Positions 25,240 to 35,428 of a DNA stretch of 64,000 nt are shown here, one piece after another; position 1 is the first letter of the stretch, and each line of letters begins with the position of its first letter. Below the pieces are notes generated by a model. That model was not told the DNA's origin. It was given only the letters and a program-made list of their open reading frames with translations, and did not search any database. Position numbers and translations under genes: made by a program. Origin of the DNA: Codonopsis lanceolata (lineage: Eukaryota; Streptophyta; Magnoliopsida; Asterales; Campanulaceae); contig CM028384.1 of the NCBI GenBank assembly GCA_013146195.2, forward strand, positions 76,666,728-76,730,727, given 5' to 3'.

Positions 25240-25660
25240 TTAGTAGCATGAGCAGCATTGGCATCATCATTGTTGTCGGCAACAACAACAACAACAACAA
25301 CATCAACTTCATCTTTAACATCAACATTATTGTCATTCATTTCAAATGCATGAATTCCCACTCTCCACCTTAATTCTTTCAAATATGCATTCGTCCTTGC
25401 TCTCTATACCCTCTCCTCCTGAAGGGCTTTAAACATAACGAATTCAATAGTTTCTGCCCTTTTGGCACACTGCTTTTGGAAAGCTAAAATTAAATTTCAA
25501 TTATCAGCAATAGTTTCCATTAGAGCACTAGTGGCTATAACAGCCTGGATTTCAGTAGAGATAGTGCTTTTAAGGTTGGGAAGAATGGAGTCCATTGAGC
25601 ATGCGAGATTGGCACTTAAGAATCACATTGACATGAAGATGATGGAGATGAGTAATAATT
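25240..25660 (-). pseudogene. Unrecognised coding relic, antisense
   Basis: Read on the - strand, one frame over about 400 bp has only three stops and protein-like composition: IQAVIATSALMETIADN, a stop, NLILAFQKQCAKRAETIEF, KALQEERV, a stop, then ELRWRVGIHAFEMND and an acidic/valine run encoded by a GTT repeat. I do not recognise the family. It may be a transposon-carried or dead host gene fragment. I rely on frame coherence only. Confidence 0.35.
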
Positions 25661-26985
25661 TTGAATCACTAAAACGTTGTTTCAACACACAATGTTTTTC
25701 TGTGTATTTTTACTTATTTTCTCTCATCGATTTACTTTTTTTTTTCTCCAATCTCTATCTATGTTACTATGTTACACAAGAATACGTCTGGTGTAAAATT
25801 ATCCAACCAATCCTAATTCGTGAGGACAATTAGAAGTATGCCACTACATCTGATGCTCATTTTAAATACTCCTATTACATTGAGAAAAGAAATGAATACA
25901 AATTTGGAGGTATTGATAGGAAAAGGACAGAAACATTCATCGTGTCTGAATCAGAGTCTCTACTCAATGATAAACCACGAGGGTGGTGCGCCGGGTCCGT
26001 CTTTTGTGATTAGATTCTCCCTGTCCCTATTGCTACAGTCCATGTTTTCTATTTCTATCTTCTCTCTTTTTTGGAGCCAATCTTTTATCATCCTTCAATT
26101 CAACCAACAACAGTTGAGTTACTACTCCTCCCTCCTCAATTAGTGGGTCCTACCTAATAATCACATCTGCCAAACGTAAGCTGCCACCTCTTTGTCAGCT
26201 TTTGGGTGCATTTTCCGTTTCTCTGATGTTAACATCCATGGCGGCCAAGATTTTCTTTTTTGTTTTCTTTGTCATGTAGAAAAAAGATTTAAAGAAAACG
26301 AATACAACCACCTTATGTTAATGGTTTATATTATAAATAAATAATAAAAAAATAGTTTAAAAGTGGTCACAGCCATACCTTTTTATAAAGAATATTTTAG
26401 TAACTGTTTACGAATTAGTAATAGAAATCTTACATATCACATGATGAGGTAGGTGTCGTTTGTAGTATTTGATTTTTTTTAATTTTACAGTATAGTTACT
26501 TTTTTCTGTATGAAAATCTAAGTGGGTGGTGGCTTTTTCTAGGGTTTCCATCAAAATTCAGGCTGCTTGAGCTTATCATATAATTATTGATTACAAAGTT
26601 ATTGGTTTCTGGGTACCTCCCGAATAACTTCAAATTTGAAGTTCTGGGTATTGATTTATTCAGTAAAAAGATGGATGGTTATTGATTAGAGTTTGTTTTC
26701 AAGTTGGGGATTTTCCATCTCTAAACCAAAATCCAAGGTATTTTCTTGAGCATCTGATTTTTCAGCTTCTTAGCTATCTATTTTGAGCAATATGAACATG
26801 TAGTTGTGCTTCCACAGTTTATTTGGGGAGATTTTTGAATTGGGTTGTTTGCACTATTTTGTGTACAGATTGGGGGGGAGGGGGTTTGAGATTTGACTGA
26901 TAGAAGTGATTTTCTTGGATAATTTATGACATGACTTGTTTCTGAGGTTTTGAAACACTGGTGTTTTTTTAGTGAAATTTTGTGT
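25661..26985 (+). promoter_or_regulatory. Upstream region and probable 5' UTR of the ankyrin gene
   Basis: No coding sequence supported. The last few hundred bases before the ATG are T-rich and mRNA-leader-like. I cannot place a transcription start or a TATA box with confidence. Confidence 0.35.
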
Positions 26986-27484
26986 ATGATAATGGAGAAA
27001 CAGACTAGTTTTCGTATTGGAAAAATGGAGAAACAGCAAAGCTTTAAAGGAGTAATGGAAAAGCAACAGAGTTTTCGCGGTGGGGTAACCATGGAGAAGC
27101 AGAAGAGCTTTCGCGGGTTGATGGAGAAACAGAAGAGTTTTAGGATAGCTATGGAGAGGCAGATTAGTTTTGGGGTTGGCGGTGAGAGAAAAAGGGGGAA
27201 GGACTCACCCGGGAAGCGAGGCGACTTGCCACTTCATCTCGCCATTCGAGCTGGAAATTTGATGAAGGTGAAAGACATTTTTCAGAGGTTTGATGGTAAT
27301 GCTATAAAAGAGTTGTTATCAAAGCAAAACCTTGAGGGAGAGACTGCTTTATATGTGGCTGCAGAGAATGGGCATGCTCATATTGTTGCAGAGTTAGTGA
27401 AATATTCAGATCTTCAGACTGCCTCTATTCCAGCCAATAATGGATTTGATCCGTTTCATGTGGCCGCGAAGCAGGGTCATCTTG
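26986..27484 (+). CDS. Ankyrin gene exon 1: N-terminal repeats and first ankyrin units
   Basis: Encodes the MEKQxSFRG repeats, a basic linker (GERKRGKDSPGKRG) and the first ankyrin units, ending AAKQGHL plus one base. The donor GTAAG starts at 27485. The open frame reaches back to an ATG at 26950, but homologous proteins start with the MEK repeats, so 26986 or 26992 is preferred. Confidence 0.9.
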
Positions 27485-30400
27485 GTAAGATTTTTTTTTT
27501 AATACATTTATTTTTTGAGCTTCTCATATATATTACTTTGTTGCTTAGAAAATTTTGGGTTATGCCTGGTCTTGTTGAAATATAGGTGGCGTTCATAGTA
27601 GGAATCAAGTCAATTCTGAAATTGATACTGTGATGTATGCAGGAATTTTTTGATTGAAGACCAACTATAAGTAATAAACTACTTGTCATCATTTAGAATA
27701 TTGATTCCCACTGTCACCTAAAGTGAAATCCCATCTAATCTAATATTGGAGGCAACTTACATTTGTTTATGGAGAACGTCCTTTAAATCGCTTTGTCAGA
27801 AGGTCTGTCTCTGGTGCATTCTTAACAAAATTTACACGCTGTTGAGTTGTTGTAGTGGCGTTTGAGGATGTGAGTAGGTTAGGTGAAATTCCAATCAAAC
27901 TCCTCATAGTCCGTGTGTGTAAGGAGTCATATGGTTTTCCACGAGTGACCTTTATTGCTTCTCATGATTGAGAATGATGCAAGCATTACGAGGTCTAGGT
28001 TAAGAAAGTATAGACCATCTTTGTTCTGAACTACCACATTCTAGAAACTCTAAACTCTAAAGTCTGAGCAACTCTATCGGGTTGGCATGATACAATTTTC
28101 TCTGTATTACTGTTCAACCGACAGGTAATGGCACCTCTACGTAGTAGACTAATGTTGTTCATGTGGAGCATGGCAGCTGGGTTGCTTTGACTTCTGTTTG
28201 AATTTCTTAATAATCTAAAAATTGTTAGGCATGTATTGTTCTTTGATTGTTCAAAACCAGTTGCCCATAAAATTGGCCATTGCTCCTCTGAAAAGTTTTT
28301 AATGGATCACTCAGACTAAGTCAGGCACAATGATCCCCTCTGTGACTTGGAATCTCCAGTTCCTACTACATACCTGTCTCCGCCAGATGTCACATGCATA
28401 AGGGTGTGGTATGTCCGACTTTTCCCATCATACAAAACACTACTCTTTTCTGGCAATCACTACAGAAGAAGGAGCTCTTTTTTGACGACAAAGAGTGTTT
28501 TATTATTTCTTATTGGATATGAACAAAGAAATTATTAACAGTTTCCTTAAGCCCAGGGGCAAAGCCGCTTTCCGATTATGGAGGGAAACTGTTATTCATA
28601 TAATAAGCATATCATTAGAAAAATTATGGTGCAAACTGCAATAACAGAAGAATTCTCCAACACAAATCCCTCCCCCCTCTCACCCACCCACCCACCCACA
28701 CACACACACACTTTTGTATACAAAGTACGGACTCCAATTAAAGATAACCCCAGATGCTGAACGTTTAAGATCAAAGACTCAAAGGAAACAACTGAGGAAA
28801 AGAGTCCCCCTACTCCGTAAATCCTGCCTCACATAACCACTGTAACATCAAGTTATTCGATGAAGGGTTAATTGCTTTTTAGGGTCCAATGTTTCTATGA
28901 GCTCACATTTTAGGGTTCCCGGTTTCAAATTTAGGGTTCAATGTTCCCATTTTGTACTAGAAAGGGGGTCTTTGTAACTTTTGTTAAATTTTCAACGGGA
29001 TTAATTGCATTTTAGGGTTCAATGCTCCATGCATGTGATCACGTAATGCCTAAAATGTAACATAGGTTGCAGTAGACTCACGAAAATGGGAACATTAGAT
29101 CCTAAATTGCTATATTTGAAACTACTGACCCTACAATGCTAGCTCACGAAAACATGGAACACTAAAATGCAATTAAACCCTTTTATTAATTCTTAACACT
29201 AACTTCTATCTTACATCACAAATGATACGAGATTGTTTAATTTTTTGAGATGAGGCTAATGACAGTAGTCTTCTTTTTACTATTTTCGAGTTGCGAACTT
29301 GCATCTAGTTTCCTCTGTTAACCCTCTCCTCAACTACTGATTTCTCTGAGTACTTATTTTTCCCTTAATTCTTTAATTCCTTTATTGTAGGGTTGATAGT
29401 TGTATGTCAGCATGCAAAATCATTTCCAAACTTAATCACCTTTGGATGATTTTACAGAGATACTGAGGGAACTTTTGAGCAGTTTCCCAAACCTGGTGAT
29501 GACCACAGATACGTCCAATTCTACTGCATTACACACAGCTGCTGCTCAAGGACACGTTGATGTAGTCAATCTACTCCTTGATACTGATTCAAACCTTGCC
29601 AAGATAGCCAGGAACAATGGTAAGACGGTGCTTCATACAGCGGCAAGGATGGGCCATCTGGAAGTGGCAAAATCTGTACTAAGCAAGGATCCAAGCATTG
29701 GTTTTAGAACTGATAAAAAAGGCCAAACCGCGCTGCACATGGCGGTGAAGGGCCAAAATACTGATATTGTGGTAGAACTGATTAAACCTGACCCAACGGT
29801 CATGGGTTTGGAAGATAACAAGGGGAACACAGCACTTCATATTGCAACAAGGAAGGGCCGCACTCAGGTTTCTCTCTTCTTTTGTCAGCTTGATTATTGT
29901 CCATTATAATCTCCATCGATCCTCCCAAGCTAACACTAACAAAGTGGCTAACTTAAGGTCCTCTCTTCTTTTGGCGACTTTTATATGACCTCAGGGTGAT
30001 TTATGGACAATTGTAATTTTGGTAAAGAATAAAGGTCAAAGTAAATAAGGCACACCTAAGCAGCAATGCTTGAGCCTATTAGCACACGAGGTGCACGCCT
30101 AATGGAAGGTGCTAGGTCTAGGAGTGATGAGGTACTCATGACGAGCCTTGGGCATATTGCATGATCAGGTGTGCCTTTGACAATGATTGAAGTACACTGA
30201 CCCAGTTTCACTATAGATTTTCTTGCTGTCAAGATTTCTTTTCCCGTTGAGGTGAAGACTATCCAGTAGATAATGTTTGAGTTTATGACTGTTGCACATT
30301 TTTTGATGAACTGTAACTGCATTCACTTTAGTTGCATGTAGATGGAAGCTGCAAATTTTGGCCAAATATCAATAACAAGGGATGTCTAAATATTTAAGGG

Positions 30401-32470
30401 TCAATGGCATTTTTTCCTATCCAAATTTTAGTGAAGGTATCAAAAAACCTACCATTGCATCGCGTATAGTTAACCATATGCTACATTCATGGAAATAGTC
30501 CAATAAAGTCCAGTCCGTTAACATCCCATTGGAAAACTAACGTCTTTTGTGGACGTTGATAATTAGGTGGACATTAATGCCGAGTCAGGTGCTTTTGATG
30601 GACATTAATCTTTAGTTAACAACATAAATCGGTTTATGGAAAATTCCCTCCAATCTCATTCTCATTGTGATCTAGTATCAGGAGTGAGAAAGGGAAAGAT
30701 CAATGGTTGCACTGCTAGTGCAAATCAACGATTTGACACAATCAACTAGCAGTATAGACATATTCAACATTGACAGATAGACATGATTTAAACTGTTTAA
30801 TCTTTCTCTCCTTCAATGATAATGTCCTCGATTTAGGCTAATTTCACTCAATTGAGATTTATAATTCTTGTTTTGAAATAACTGGTTTCTAGCTCATGAA
30901 CCCTAATCCCTAGTCTATCCTCAGATCTTTCAACCCGTTCTAAAATTAAAATCGGTTGAGCTTAAGGCATTTTTGGGTTGTATAAACAGTGTAATATATA
31001 GGTCCACATCCAAGTTGGCCGTCAAGGGCCTTAGATTCCTAATGGGATACTAACTGATGGTGGTTTTCTTGGACTTTTCCAGAAACAATAGTGTATGGTT
31101 AACAACACGCGATACATCTGTAGTTTTTTTGATACCTTCACGATAGTTATATAGGTACAAATGCCTTTGACCCAATATTTAATTTATAGGTAATGTTAGT
31201 CGATTGAAAATGTATAAATAAAAAAAAAATGACTATGCAAATATGAACATACTCCTCTATTTGAAGTATGTAAAAGGATCTTCAACTTTATCCATTAATA
31301 CTTCATGCAAGCTAAAATTTTTGCATGAGACTTATTCATCCCTATTTAGGTTTATACAACCCACCATTAAATTAGAAAAAAAAATAATATATATTCTTTA
31401 TTAACCTCCTATTCAACATATTCTGGTGGAAATGTAGTTTATTGTTGAAACAAGAATGAAATAGCTCAATCATAGTGATTGGAGGTTATCAAATTTTTGT
31501 ATGTAGCCAGAGTGAATTAGATCTTCCATTTGATTATGTTTACTATCCTGCAACTTAATGTTCCCATGCCTGGCAAAAGATATTCATATCAGGCTGCATG
31601 TAATGGCAGATTGTACGTTGTCTACTCTCTGTTGAGGACATAAATGTCAATGCAATCAACAAGGCCGGAGAGACGCCTCTTGATATAGCAGAGAAGTGTG
31701 CAACTCCGGAACTGGTTACCATTTTGAAGGAAGCTGGGGCCACTCACTCGAAAGATTTTGGGAAACCCCCTAGTGCTGCAAAGCAACTCAAGCAGACTGT
31801 CAGTGACATAAAGCATGATGTTCAGTCACAAATTCAGCAGACTCGTCAAACTGGCTTTAGGGTCCGAAAAATTGCTAAGAGGGTAAAGAAGCTGCACATT
31901 AGTGGTCTCAACAATGCTATAAATAACGCTACTGTTGTCGCCATCCTTATAGCTACTGTAGCTTTTGCAGCCATCTTTACCGTACCTGGCCAGTACGTTG
32001 AGAAGAAAACAGATGGGTTTTCTCTTGGGGAAGCCCACATAGCTAATAAGGCTGCTTTTATACTCTTCTTTTTGTTTGACAGTCTGGCACTTTTCATCTC
32101 ACTGGCTGTCGTTGTAGTCCAGACATCCGTGGTGGTGATAGAGGAGAAGGAAAAGAAACAACTCATGTTTGTAATAAACAAGCTCATGTGGTTGGCTTGC
32201 CTCTTCATTTCAATTGCCTTCATTTCTCTCACCTATGTAGTGGTGGGCACTCATGAGAGGTGGCTTGCTATCTATGCAACTCTAATTGGTAGCATAATCA
32301 TGCTAACCACAATTGGCTCGATGTGTTACTGTGTAGTTCGGCATAGGATGGAGGAGTCAAAGTTGAGAAACATAAGGCGTGCGGAGACTCTTTCACGTTC
32401 TTTCTCAATGTCTATGGCGTCAGAGCCCGAGATTTATAACGAGAAATATAAGAGGATGTATGCAGTTTAA
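26986..32470 (+). CDS. Ankyrin-repeat protein with PGG membrane domain (ITN1/At5g02620-like)
   Basis: Three coding exons, 26986-27484, 29458-29867 and 31610-32470, join in frame to 1770 nt (589 residues plus stop). Introns have GT...AG ends (GGTAAG/ttttacag; GGTTTC/ggcag). Residues 1-62 hold six MEKQxSFRG-like repeats. Ankyrin repeats run from about 79 to 340 (GDLPLHLA, GETALYVAAENGH, STALHTAAAQGH, GKTVLHTAARMGH, GQTALHMAVKGQN, GNTALHIATRKGR, GETPLDIAEK). A PGG domain starts near 396 (LHISGLNNAINNATVVAIL) with four hydrophobic segments that should cross a membrane. The length and order fit the plant ankyrin-PGG family, which includes ITN1 and ACD6 in salt and defence signalling; this member's role is not known to me. 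A second ATG at 26992 is an equally likely start. No lesions seen. Confidence 0.95.
28681..28711. repeat. (CCCA)n/(CA)n microsatellite in ankyrin intron 1
   Basis: cacccacccacccaccca followed by cacacacaca. Simple repeat, no coding meaning. Confidence 0.85.
28863..29182. mobile_element. Inverted-repeat MITE in ankyrin intron 1, 320 bp
   Basis: The left end aagggttaattgctttttag and the right end reversed aagggtttaattgcatttta are inverted copies, and both halves repeat a tttagggttcaatgttccc theme. No clear target duplication next to the ends, so the exact borders are open. Confidence 0.65.
29458..29867 (+). CDS. Ankyrin gene exon 2: central ankyrin repeats
   Basis: The acceptor is ttttacag before AGATACTGAGG; the split codon G|AG restores glutamate. 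The exon encodes about four ankyrin units, from LRELLSSFPNL to HIATRKGRTQ, and ends in CAG at 29867 before GTTTCT. Confidence 0.93.
30398..31173. mobile_element. Mutator-like MITE in ankyrin intron 2, 776 bp
   Basis: A perfect 9-bp duplication aatatttaa flanks it (30389-30397 and 31174-31182), the size made by Mutator-type transposases. The terminal inverted repeats are long, about 145 bp: left GGGTCAATGGCATTTTTTCC, right reversed GGGTCAAAGGCATTTGTACC, continuing through gaaggtatcaaaaaa and gttaaccata to atcccatt. No ORF. The intact duplication suggests a fairly recent insertion. Confidence 0.9.
31610..32470 (+). CDS. Ankyrin gene exon 3: last ankyrin unit, PGG domain, four membrane segments
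   Basis: Starts IVRCLLSVEDINVNAI after a ggcag acceptor. It holds the last ankyrin unit, a coiled linker (KQLKQTVSDIKHDVQSQIQ), and the PGG domain with hydrophobic segments at about residues 409-428, 452-480, 495-516 and 524-546. It ends YKRMYAV and a TAA at 32468-32470. Serines in SRSFSMSM near the end are possible phosphosites. Confidence 0.95.
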   Translation: MVRCLLSVEDINVNAINKAGETPLDIAEKCATPELVTILKEAGATHSKDFGKPPSAAKQLKQTVSDIKHDVQSQIQQTRQTGFRVRKIAKRVKKLHISGLNNAINNATVVAILIATVAFAAIFTVPGQYVEKKTDGFSLGEAHIANKAAFILFFLFDSLALFISLAVVVVQTSVVVIEEKEKKQLMFVINKLMWLACLFISIAFISLTYVVVGTHERWLAIYATLIGSIIMLTTIGSMCYCVVRHRMEESKLRNIRRAETLSRSFSMSMASEPEIYNEKYKRMYAV

Positions 32471-34026
32471 GTGATATTGGGTTCAGGAGAAAGAGAAACA
32501 AAAAAGTGAACAGAAGATTTTAAAGACCTTCTGCACTAATATATACATATGTTTGATCAAGCATTGAAGTAACATCTGGCAGCTTTAATCGCTGAAAATC
32601 TCAACGGTCCAAGTATTCAAGCCTTACAAATTGATTGGTTAGTCATGCATTCCATTCTCGTGGTACTAAAGCTGTTGAGGTGCCCGGTATATGATTAACG
32701 CCATTTCAGCCAACTGTACAAGTCATGGATCATAACAGAATTCAGCTGTGTGAAGAACATGCCGATTAATGATATCTACTATCTGCATCTAAGTCTATCT
32801 ATAATCCAGTTCTATATGTAAGATGTTTTCATGACCGATAATATTTGTATATAACTGATAATATATATATGTTCCACAAAATCTCTGTTTTCTATCAGCA
32901 TCTGCTTTATGCTCTTATTCTTATTGGTCAATTATTTCCATTCTTTGTAGAGGTTGACTGTTATTATTTTATAGAAGATTATCTACCATTATCATTTATA
33001 TTGTGCAGCAGCAATGTGGCTTTGTTGGTTAAAGGGATCTATAAGATTTACCTGATTGTAGGTATTATGACAGCTCCTATCCAGATTAACCTCTCAATAA
33101 TATCCAGAGCCATAGTAGGCAGTTTGAGTTCAGGCAGCTAGGATAACAATAGGGATACTCAGCATTGCTGCAATGTCATAATTTTTTTTTTTTTTGGGGG
33201 GGGGGGGGGGCGGTTTAATACTTGGCCAATGTAACATGGTTCAAGTATTCAGTGTGAAGGATTCTAGTCTTGTGAATGCTGACGTTAGCTGCTTTAGATT
33301 TCGTTCATTCTTTATGTCTGAGATAACCATTCGACGCTTATAGTCTAACAGTAGAGTTCATGTATATTGTTGTTGCTGTTCGTTTTCATCGTTATTGTTC
33401 ATTGTCATGACATAGTTTGGTCATGAAGTAGATAAGAGTTGCAAGAGTTCCTATTTCCGATTAGGGTTGGTAGCATGATTTTCCGGTTTGTCAACTAGAC
33501 TCGCACAAGGAACTCTGCTACTCTGCTTCTGTAAAGGGATGATAGTTTTTTTGATGTCGAGGTTCTAATGGTTTGTAACATTTCCTTCTCTGGCCGGAGT
33601 TGTTGAAGAGCAATGGAAATTTCTTTCACTTACCAACTACATTAACCTTATCCCGTCCATCACAGATGCCTTGAGTTGGGTTCCCGTACATCATTGTAGA
33701 TCAAGTGCTTTGGTTGCACCCATCAAAGCCTATATTTTACGGAGCATCAAGTTCTTGAGTCTATTTATGAACATCGTTGTCTGCATAATAGCTCTTGCAC
33801 AGGCAGCGTCTACTTTGTAAGTACATAGTCTGTGTAATGAGTTTTTGCTCTGATTTATGCCGTTTCGTGCTGTTTTCTGACATCTGTAAATGCCATATAC
33901 TGGAGTTTGTCCCTCAAAACGTATAGGAGACGAGTTCCATCCATGGCGGTGCCAGTCATAGTTTTTGAAAAAGAAACCTTGCAACCCTGGTGCCAATATG
34001 TAACATTAGAAATTACAAGTACATAC
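32471..34026. other. 3' UTR and convergent intergenic region
   Basis: Contains the 3' UTR of the ankyrin gene and spacer. Short frames here (for example 32845-33141 + and 33730-33996 -) lack protein-like features. A T14/G15 homopolymer pair is at 33182-33210. No gene supported. Confidence 0.6.
33182..33210. repeat. T14-G15 homopolymer junction
   Basis: Fourteen T then fifteen G without interruption. It could be real but is also a typical place for sequencing or assembly error. Confidence 0.9.
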
Positions 34027-34161
34027 TGAGTAATGCTATGTGCACTAAATGTGAACCAAAATCTCAGTTTGACTCGTTAAGTAATTTGTGGGTTCTACCA
34101 CTGAATAATATTTTGACCTACCAGAACATGCCAACAAAAACTACTGTACATAGCATTACTT
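34027..34161. mobile_element. hAT-type MITE between the two convergent genes, 135 bp
   Basis: An 8-bp duplication gtacatac (34019-34026 and 34162-34169) flanks inverted ends tgagtaatgctatgtgcact and, reversed, aagtaatgctatgtacagta. No ORF. Confidence 0.82.
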
Positions 34162-34575
34162 GTACATACCACCTAATATCAGAAATAATAGCATGCTTGC
34201 ATTCAAGAATCAAAATCAACCAGCTTCCTTCTTCTGCCTGCATATGTTTTCTTATTTTTTAGATTTCAAAACAACGAACAGTTGGTTGGTCGAAGAAAAT
34301 TACAAACTGTAAAACATTTCTGTTGAAAAGAATGACAACAAACAAATTATGACCTGATACTAAGAAAAAAGAAGAAAAAAACAAGGACCCTATACCAGGA
34401 TGCTTGAAAATGGAGACACAAGACTCCAACAGTTGGATCAATGAGTATTTACATCAGGAAGCTAACTAGTCGTAACTAATCTTGTCCGAGGAACCGATTG
34501 CACGAATGATTCTCCGTGAGATGGCATTCCCTTTTGAAATTGCCCCAGATGACGATTTCTGAGTCCTCCAACGTA

Positions 34576-35428
34576 TTAAGGAACAGGTAAACTTCGAACT
34601 TCATCAGACGGATCAGGGGAACTGCCACCTTGCCTATGGGAAGACCGTCCATGTTGGGAGCTACTACCGCCTTGATGTTTTTTAGAACTGTGACCACCTT
34701 TTGAGTCAAGGCGGACTGTATTCTTGGCTGTAAAGCAGTGACGGACTTGAACCCGATGACTTCTTGACTCGGTCGAGCTGCTCCCTCTTATTACCACAGA
34801 CAATACTACTTCTTTGTCTCGAGTGTCTTCAGACCACCAGCTTTGAGGTACCCCCTCAACAAACTCTTCCAACGTATGAGACTCTTCGTGATGTACAGAG
34901 ACTTCTGCAACTTGGCCCACTTTGATGACACCAGCTGCCGGCGTGACCTAAACATATAATCACCAAAATAAAAATAATAAGAAGACGAGTTAGTGTAGAA
35001 AGGGTAGACATAAAAGCACATTGCAAGTAGATGACTACATATAATAGAGACTATAGAACATACATACCTCTAGCCAACGGGGAAAACCAAAGGAGGCTCT
35101 TGGACGATAATCCGATGCTTGTTCGTCGTCCTTGATAGTGGACTGACCTTCGCATAGAACTTGAAATACAACGTCGTCTTTCACACTCTTATTGGTGATT
35201 ATGATACTGCTTGTGTCTTGGTTTTGAAGGACAATCTTGCTGGTATTGACAATTGTTTCAGGAACATAGCGTAGCTGATTAAGTAGAGATCTTATTTTAT
35301 CATTGGACAGATATATTCTCCCAAACTCTTGCCTCCTTAGGGATCTTTCAACATGGGAAATTTGAACATTGAATTTGCAGCGCACAGGTTTGTGATCACT
35401 CTCTACCACATCCATGCAAGCTTCATAC
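34576..35428 (-). CDS. 5PTase gene exons 10-11: end of phosphatase domain and C-terminal region
   Basis: Exon 10 (35428-35068) starts YEACMDVVESDHKPVRC and goes on to EGQSTIKDDE and FGFPRWLEV. Exon 11 (34947-34576) starts VTPAAGVIKVGQVAEVSVHH, a beta-rich ASH/MSP-like segment found after the catalytic domain in this class. It ends with a serine/histidine/glycine-rich tail and EVRSLPVP before the stop. Confidence 0.92.

Noticed and set aside
25182..25373. Asparagine-rich + strand peptide
   Set aside because: Comes from a CAA/AAC trinucleotide run; the opposite strand gives a more coherent frame.
31826..32232. Minus-strand frames of 70 and 128 codons
   Set aside because: Shadows of the ankyrin gene exon 3.
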